DNA of 64,000 bases from Stenotrophomonas sp. SAM-B (GTDB lineage: Bacteria > Pseudomonadota > Gammaproteobacteria > Xanthomonadales > Xanthomonadaceae), in the NCBI RefSeq assembly GCF_013387485.1, contig NZ_JABBXB010000004.1:62001-126000 (forward strand). Reading direction: 5' to 3'. The notes below the pieces were generated by a model. That model worked only from the letters and a program-made list of their open reading frames with translations, was not told where the DNA came from and ran no database searches. Position numbers and translations under genes: made by a program. This document shows positions 58,420-64,000 of this stretch, piece after piece. How positions within the stretch are numbered: position 1 is the first letter of the stretch; the number at the start of each line of letters is the position of its first letter.

Positions 58420-60099
58420 ATGTGGGAAACGCTGGGTACCGTGCGTGACCTGGGGCGATTGCAGGAAATCGCGTCGGTCCTGATCCGCTATGGCTTCGGC
58501 GACCTCGTGCGCCGCATCGGCCTGGCCGATGTGCTCGAACGCGCCGGCCGGCTGCTGCACTGGAACGATACCCAGCAGATGCTGCGGATGACCGCGCCGG
58601 TGCGCGTGCGCCGAGCGATGGAAGACCTGGGCCCCACCTTCGTCAAACTCGGCCAGGTGCTGGCGACCCGCGTGGACCTGTTCCCGCCGGACTGGATCGC
58701 TGAATTCTCCGAACTGCAGAACGCCGTACCCGCGTTGCCGTATGCACAGGTACGCGATCAGCTGGAGCGCGATCTTGGCGCGCCCGCGACCGAGGTGTTC
58801 GCGTGGCTGGATGAAACGCCGATGGCGGCGGCGTCGCTGGCGCAGGCCCACCGCGCGACCCTGCACGACGGCACCGCGGTGGTGCTGAAGATCCGGCGGC
58901 CGGGCATCCGTGACGTCATCGAGGCCGATCTGCGCCTGCTGGCGCGGCTGGCCGAAATCGTCGAAGCGCGCCTGCCCGACCTGCAGCGCTACCGCCCGGC
59001 CGAAGTCGTGCAGCAGTTCCAGGTCTCGCTGCGCCGCGAGCTGGATTTCGCGGCCGAATGCCGCAATGCCGAGCGCATCGCACGCAACTTCCAGGGCCGC
59101 GAGGACATCCTGATCCCCAACGTGCACTGGGAGTGGACCTGCGAGAGCCTCAACGTGCAGGACTTCGTCGACGGCATTCCCGGCCGTGACCTGGTCGGCG
59201 TCGATGCAGCCGGTCTCGACCGCGTGCAGCTGGCGCGCACCGGTGCGCGCATCGTGCTGAAGATGGTGCTGGAGGACGGCTGCTTCCACGCCGACCCGCA
59301 CCCGGGCAACATCATCTACCTGCGTGACGGCCGCATCGGCGTGATCGATTTCGGCATGGTCGGTGCGATCTCCGAGCAGCGCCGTTTCCAGGTCGCCCAA
59401 TTGCTGCATGGCCTGGTCACCCAGGAGCCGGAACAGGTGGCCGACGTGCTGCTGGACTGGGCCGGGGGCGTGGAGGTCGACGAATCGCGGCTGCAGCAGG
59501 ACATCAGCACCTTCGTCGACCAGTACCGCGGCGTGCCGCTCAAGGACCTGCACATGGGCCTGATGCTGGGCAACATCACCCAGCTGCTGCGCCAGTACGC
59601 GTTGACCCTGCCGGCCGACCTCGCGCTGATGATCAAGACCTTCCTCACCCTGGAAGGCATGGGGCGCCAGCTCGATCCGCAGTTCGACATGGCCAGTGCC
59701 GCGCGTCCCTATCTGGAGCGCGTGATGTGGCAGCGCTACTCGCCCGGCGCGATGCTCAAGCGCGGCAAGCGCAGCCTGGTCGGGGTGATGGACCTGGTCG
59801 GCGATCTGCCGCGCGATGTCCGTCGCCTGCTGCAGATGGCGCGCCGCGGGCGGCTCCAGCTCAAGATCGAGACCACCGCGCTGCAGGGTTTCGGCGACCA
59901 GGTCAACCGCGCCGCCAACCGGCTGGTGATGGGGATCGTGACTGCCGCGCTGATCATCGGCTCCTCGATCGTCATGCACAGCGTCGGCGGCATCTCCAGC
60001 CGCTGGCTGCTCGCGCTCGGCGTGGCCGGCTTCATCGGCGCCGGGTTCTGCGGCGTGTGGATCCTGTTTTCGATCTGGCGCAGCGGCAAGAACCCGTAG
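58420..60099 (+). CDS. ubiB: UbiB/ABC1 (AarF) atypical kinase, ubiquinone biosynthesis
   Basis: Membrane-linked protein-kinase-like ATPase needed for ubiquinone synthesis. The 559 residues have the KxGQ motif (FVKLGQVLATRVDLFPPDW), the alanine-rich loop (AAASLAQAHRA), VVLKIRRPGI and the catalytic ADPHPGN segment followed by IDFGMVG, and two C-terminal membrane segments (about 510-555). AGGAGAG upstream of ATG 58420. ubiE and ubiJ are not adjacent. The stop codon lies within a 13-bp inverted repeat. Confidence 0.93.
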   Translation: MWETLGTVRDLGRLQEIASVLIRYGFGDLVRRIGLADVLERAGRLLHWNDTQQMLRMTAPVRVRRAMEDLGPTFVKLGQVLATRVDLFPPDWIAEFSELQNAVPALPYAQVRDQLERDLGAPATEVFAWLDETPMAAASLAQAHRATLHDGTAVVLKIRRPGIRDVIEADLRLLARLAEIVEARLPDLQRYRPAEVVQQFQVSLRRELDFAAECRNAERIARNFQGREDILIPNVHWEWTCESLNVQDFVDGIPGRDLVGVDAAGLDRVQLARTGARIVLKMVLEDGCFHADPHPGNIIYLRDGRIGVIDFGMVGAISEQRRFQVAQLLHGLVTQEPEQVADVLLDWAGGVEVDESRLQQDISTFVDQYRGVPLKDLHMGLMLGNITQLLRQYALTLPADLALMIKTFLTLEGMGRQLDPQFDMASAARPYLERVMWQRYSPGAMLKRGKRSLVGVMDLVGDLPRDVRRLLQMARRGRLQLKIETTALQGFGDQVNRAANRLVMGIVTAALIIGSSIVMHSVGGISSRWLLALGVAGFIGAGFCGVWILFSIWRSGKNP

Positions 60100-60111
60100 G
60101 GTTCTTGCCGC
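60083..60111 (+). repeat. Perfect 13-bp inverted repeat over the ubiB stop
   Basis: GCGGCAAGAACCC (60083-60095) and its exact complement (60099-60111) around GTA. The TAG stop of ubiB is in the loop. No T run, so not a classical terminator. Confidence 0.8.
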
Positions 60112-60130
60112 CGGGATCCGAAGGATCCCG
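60112..60130 (+). repeat. Second hairpin downstream of ubiB
   Basis: CGGGATCC and GGATCCCG around GAA, directly abutting the first inverted repeat. Confidence 0.75.
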
Positions 60131-60158
60131 GGAATCTCCCGCCCAAGCGGGGGATTCC
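60131..60158 (+). repeat. Third hairpin downstream of ubiB
   Basis: GGAATCTCCCGC and GCGGGGGATTCC around CCAA, directly abutting the second hairpin. Confidence 0.75.
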
Positions 60159-60160
60159 GT

Positions 60161-60186
60161 GTAGGTCCGACCGTTGGTCGGACGCT
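60161..60186 (+). repeat. SMAG/REP-like palindrome (GTCCGACC type)
   Basis: GTAG head with GTCCGACC/GGTCGGAC arms around GTT, ending CGCTCC. Related in core to the units at 31444 and 31505. Confidence 0.75.
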
Positions 60187-60216
60187 CCTTCCTGACCGGC
60201 CCGTCACCGCTTCCCG

Positions 60217-60391
60217 GTTGCGCCACGCCATGCGTGGCTGCTCCGGTCCGTCACCGCTGCCACGGGTAGAGCCAAGCCATGCGTGGCTGCTCCAGCCCGT
60301 CACCGCGTCCACGGGTAGAGCCAAGCCATGCGTGGCTGCTTCGGCCGGTCACCGCTTTCACCGGTAGAGCCACGCCACGCGTGGCTGCTCC
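60217..60391 (+). repeat. Tandem array of four SMAG-like units with 49-bp period
   Basis: Units start at 60217, 60266, 60315 and 60364, exactly 49 bp apart. Each has a GTAGAGCC-type head (the first reads GTTGCGCC), a C(C/A)(C/A)GCCATGCGTGG-like stem-loop, TGCTCC, then a spacer with CCGTCACCGC. A partial spacer precedes the first unit (60198-60216). Stems pair AGCCACGC-type arms with GCGTGGCT. Confidence 0.8.
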
Positions 60392-60504
60392 TCATCCGGA
60401 CCCCACGAATGCCTGACCCAAAAGATGGCAGAGGCTAAACGCCGGAGAGATGGCCGCAAGCGACATGCGCCCGCGCCGTCAGGCATTGCCGCGCTGCGCG
60501 CGGT

Positions 60505-60528
60505 CACCGACCAACGGTCGGTGGCTAC
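60505..60528 (-). repeat. SMAG/REP-like palindrome, reverse orientation
   Basis: CACCGACC/GGTCGGTG arms around AAC; minus-strand reading starts with GTAG. Lies about 105 bp upstream of lexA. Confidence 0.65.
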
Positions 60529-60595
60529 AAGTGTTGCCGGCGGCTTCGGCCGGGGCAGGACCGCCCTTCTTCTATCTGCTCTTCTCTGCGGGCAC

Positions 60596-60624
60596 TTGCG
60601 TGCCCGCATCGTTAGTAGTAATAC
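60596..60624 (+). promoter_or_regulatory. Candidate lexA promoter
   Basis: TTGCGT (60596-60601), 17-bp spacer, TAATAC (60619-60624). The -10 lies inside the LexA operator, and +1 would fall 1-2 nt before the lexA ATG. Confidence 0.45.
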
Positions 60625-60630
60625 TACTAA
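60612..60630. promoter_or_regulatory. LexA operator (xanthomonad SOS box)
   Basis: TTAGTAGTAATACTACTAA, a palindrome (apart from the centre) of the form known for xanthomonad LexA. It ends 2 nt before the lexA start codon, so LexA bound here would block its own transcription start. Confidence 0.92.
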
Positions 60631-60632
60631 CC

Positions 60633-61283
60633 ATGGACCTGACCGATACCCAGCAGGCGATCCTGCAGTTGATCGCCGAGCGTATAGAGACCGATGGCGC
60701 ACCGCCGTCGCAGACTGAAATCGCCCGTGCGTTCGGCTTCAAGGGCGTCCGGGCCGCGCAGTACCACCTCGAGGCGCTGGAGCAGGCCGGGGCGATCCGT
60801 CGCATCCCGGGCCAGGCCCGCGGCATCCGGCTGGTCCAGGCGCCGTCGCTGCAGAGCGGCCTGCCCGAGTCGCTGCCCGCCTCGGCGCTGCCGGACCATG
60901 TCCTGCGCCTGCCGGTGCTGGGCCGGGTCGCGGCCGGTCTGCCGATCGGGGCGGACATCGGCTCAGACGATTTCGTGGTGCTGGACCGGGTGTTCTTCTC
61001 GCCGGCACCGGATTACCTGCTGAAAGTGCAGGGCGACTCGATGATCGACGAAGGCATCTTCGACGGCGACCTGATCGGCGTGCATCGCACCCGCGACGCC
61101 CGGTCCGGCCAGATCGTGGTGGCCCGCATCGACGACGAGATCACGGTCAAGCTGCTGAAGATGGGCAAGGACCGGATCCGCCTGCTGCCGCGCAACCCCG
61201 ATTACAAGCCGATCGAAGTCCTGCCCGACCAGGACTTCGCCATCGAAGGCCTCTATTGCGGGTTGCTGCGGCCCAACCGCTGA
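60633..61283 (+). CDS. lexA: SOS repressor LexA
   Basis: Autocleaving repressor of DNA-damage genes. The 216 residues have an N-terminal winged helix (LTDTQQAILQLIAERI; PSQTEIARAFGFKGVRAAQYHLEAL) and a C-terminal S24 peptidase domain. The latter has the Ala-Gly cleavage bond in VAAGLPIG, catalytic Ser in VQGDSMIDEGIFDGD and Lys in ITVKLLKMG. The start ATG 60633 follows the operator by 2 nt with no room for a Shine-Dalgarno, so a leaderless mRNA is likely. The frame extending upstream to 60450 runs through the operator and is rejected. recA, recX follow. Confidence 0.96.
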   Translation: MDLTDTQQAILQLIAERIETDGAPPSQTEIARAFGFKGVRAAQYHLEALEQAGAIRRIPGQARGIRLVQAPSLQSGLPESLPASALPDHVLRLPVLGRVAAGLPIGADIGSDDFVVLDRVFFSPAPDYLLKVQGDSMIDEGIFDGDLIGVHRTRDARSGQIVVARIDDEITVKLLKMGKDRIRLLPRNPDYKPIEVLPDQDFAIEGLYCGLLRPNR

Positions 61284-61488
61284 CCCGGTTCTCCCCCCTT
61301 ATTACGCGCGGTCTTTTGTGGCACATCTCTGGTTCTGCTGAGGTTGGTACGGATGTCCGATACTTTTTTTCCGAACGCCGGGCAGAATCTCAGCCCGTGC
61401 GATACGCCAGCCTTAAAGTGAACCCATGGCCAAGAAGACTTCCAAAGACAGCACCTCCACCGATACGACCTCTGCAAGGACCACTCCG

Positions 61489-62529
61489 ATGGACGAAAAC
61501 AAAAAGCGCGCCCTCACCGCCGCGCTGAGCCAGATCGAAAAGCAGTTCGGCAAGGGCGCCGTGATGCGCATGGGCGACCGCGTCGTCGAGGCGGTCGAGG
61601 TCATCCCGACCGGTTCGCTGATGCTGGATATCGCCCTCGGTATCGGTGGCCTGCCCAAGGGCCGCGTCGTGGAGATCTACGGTCCGGAATCCTCGGGCAA
61701 GACCACCCTGACCCTGCAGGCGATTGCCGAATGCCAGAAGAAGGGCGGTACCGCCGCCTTCATCGATGCCGAGCACGCGCTGGATCCGATCTACGCCGCC
61801 AAGCTGGGCGTCAACGTGGACGACCTGCTGCTCTCGCAGCCGGATACCGGTGAGCAGGCGCTGGAAATCGCCGACATGCTGGTGCGGTCGAGCTCGGTGG
61901 ACATCGTGGTGGTCGACTCGGTCGCCGCGCTGACGCCGAAGGCCGAAATCGAAGGCGAAATGGGCGACCAGCTGCCGGGCCTGCAGGCCCGTCTGATGAG
62001 CCAGGCGCTGCGCAAGCTGACCGGCAACATCAAGCGCTCCAACACCCTGGTGGTCTTCATCAACCAGCTGCGTCACAAGATCGGCGTGATGATGCCGGGC
62101 CAGAGCCCGGAAGTGACCACCGGCGGCAACGCGCTGAAGTTCTATGCCTCGGTGCGCCTGGACATCCGCCGTATCGGCGCGATCAAGAAGGGCGACGAGA
62201 TCATCGGCAACCAGACCAAGATCAAGGTGGTCAAGAACAAGCTGGCGCCCCCGTTCAAGCAGGTCATCACCGAGATCCTGTACGGCGAAGGCATCAGCCG
62301 CGAAGGCGAACTGATCGACATGGGCGTGGAAGCCAAGCTGGTCGAGAAGGCCGGCGCCTGGTACAGCTACGGCGAAGAGCGCATCGGCCAGGGCAAGGAC
62401 AACGCCCGCGGCTACCTGCGCGACAACCCGCAGATTGCCCAGCGCCTGGAAGCCGAGCTGCGCGAGAAGTTCCAGCCGGAAGAAGCTGTGCGCGAAGGCG
62501 GCGACGAGGCCGAAGACGACGCCGAATGA
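61489..62529 (+). CDS. recA: Recombinase RecA
   Basis: Forms filaments on single-stranded DNA for homologous recombination and triggers LexA self-cleavage. The 346-residue form starts MDENKKRAL like other RecA proteins. Walker [11 protein letters not shown], the [14 protein letters not shown] segment, L2 region and [17 protein letters not shown] are intact; the tail is acidic ([10 protein letters not shown]). AAGGA at 61476-61480 is 8 nt before ATG 61489. The frame is open back to ATG 61426, which would add 21 Ser/Thr-rich residues with rarer codons. No LexA operator as good as that of lexA is seen upstream. Confidence 0.95.
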   Translation: MDENKKRALTAALSQIEKQFGKGAVMRMGDRVVEAVEVIPTGSLMLDIALGIGGLPKGRVVEIYGPESSGKTTLTLQAIAECQKKGGTAAFIDAEHALDPIYAAKLGVNVDDLLLSQPDTGEQALEIADMLVRSSSVDIVVVDSVAALTPKAEIEGEMGDQLPGLQARLMSQALRKLTGNIKRSNTLVVFINQLRHKIGVMMPGQSPEVTTGGNALKFYASVRLDIRRIGAIKKGDEIIGNQTKIKVVKNKLAPPFKQVITEILYGEGISREGELIDMGVEAKLVEKAGAWYSYGEERIGQGKDNARGYLRDNPQIAQRLEAELREKFQPEEAVREGGDEAEDDAE

Positions 62530-62639
62530 GTTTCCTGCGGGGCAGGGCAGCGCCGTCAGTGACGCTCGCCCTGTCCTGCAGTTTCACGTCTCCCCGACGG
62601 GATGGCGCCAAGGACGGCGCACTGTAATGGACTGCTGCC

Positions 62640-64000
<1,361 letters not shown>

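Noticed and set aside
57844-60324. 826-codon minus-strand open frame opposite the CinA-like gene and ubiB
   Set aside because: Runs through the stem-loop array and across two real genes; antisense artefact.
60217-60391. 49-bp periodic repeats considered as a CRISPR array
   Set aside because: The whole 49-bp unit repeats, including the would-be spacers, and each unit is a GTAG-headed palindrome; no cas gene nearby.
61284-61425. LexA operator in front of recA
   Set aside because: No TTAGTA/TACTAA palindrome comparable to that of lexA was found; only a loose similarity around 61343-61361, too weak to call.

Overview
The window reads as a chromosomal segment of a high-GC gammaproteobacterium of the Xanthomonadaceae, most probably Stenotrophomonas. 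The evidence is the gene order (exbB-exbD-msbA-lpxK-kdsB; pyrG-kdsA-eno-ftsB-ispD-ispF-truD; lexA-recA-recX-alaS), the xanthomonad-type LexA operator TTAGTAGTAATACTACTAA in front of lexA, and many short palindromes headed by GTAG that match the SMAG/REP elements known from Stenotrophomonas. Most of the window is densely packed core genome with many ATGA or TGATG start/stop overlaps. No prophage, insertion sequence, CRISPR array or rRNA operon was seen.

Layout. 1-375: tRNA-Val with promoter and terminator. 376-7495: comEC and an envelope operon (ExbB/ExbD, MsbA, LpxK, KdsB). 7599-11491: NHL-repeat protein, uvrC, pgsA. 11499-12742: three identical tRNA-Gly(GCC) genes, tRNA-Cys, and one reverse-strand orphan membrane protein. 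12837-16993: the most unusual locus, a two-domain KaiC-like ATPase overlapping a hybrid histidine kinase, followed by a short BLUF blue-light receptor. 17265-21032: a small orphan gene, then a microaerobic block (short CcoG-like ferredoxin and small membrane protein, divergent from a group III truncated haemoglobin and hemN) around a perfect FNR/Anr box. 21099-22844: tRNA-Leu, a TraB/GumN protein and a second BLUF receptor. 23149-33498: nucleotide-sugar dehydrogenase, FMN glutamate synthase-like protein, GNAT, BaiN-like flavoprotein, FKBP lipoprotein, TrhO, luciferase-like oxidoreductase, a stress flavoprotein, ExoD and a CNNM/CorC transporter. 33772-38240: phosphate uptake pair (DUF47/Pit), acetyltransferase, parE. 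38404-50522: pyrG, kdsA, eno, ftsB, ispD, ispF, truD, Smr protein, surE, pcm, YqaA-like protein, nlpD, Mth938 protein, yhbY. 50588-58383: rlmE, ftsH, folP, miaA, hfq, hflX, CinA-like protein. 58420-64000: ubiB, a dense array of stem-loops, and the SOS block lexA-recA-recX with the 5' part of alaS.

The strongest candidate for a poorly described system is the KaiC-like ATPase / hybrid kinase / BLUF locus. It could join a KaiC-type nucleotide switch to blue-light input and phosphorelay output without kaiA or kaiB nearby. A second BLUF paralogue lies about 6 kb away. Other points of interest are the FNR box placed at -41.5 for candidate promoters on both sides, several genes with -10-like hexamers directly upstream of the start codon (possible leaderless mRNAs), the stem-loop array upstream of lexA, and a possible upstream ORF coupled to pyrG. 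Everything here comes from reading the sequence. Family assignments rest on recognised motifs and gene order, not on database searches.
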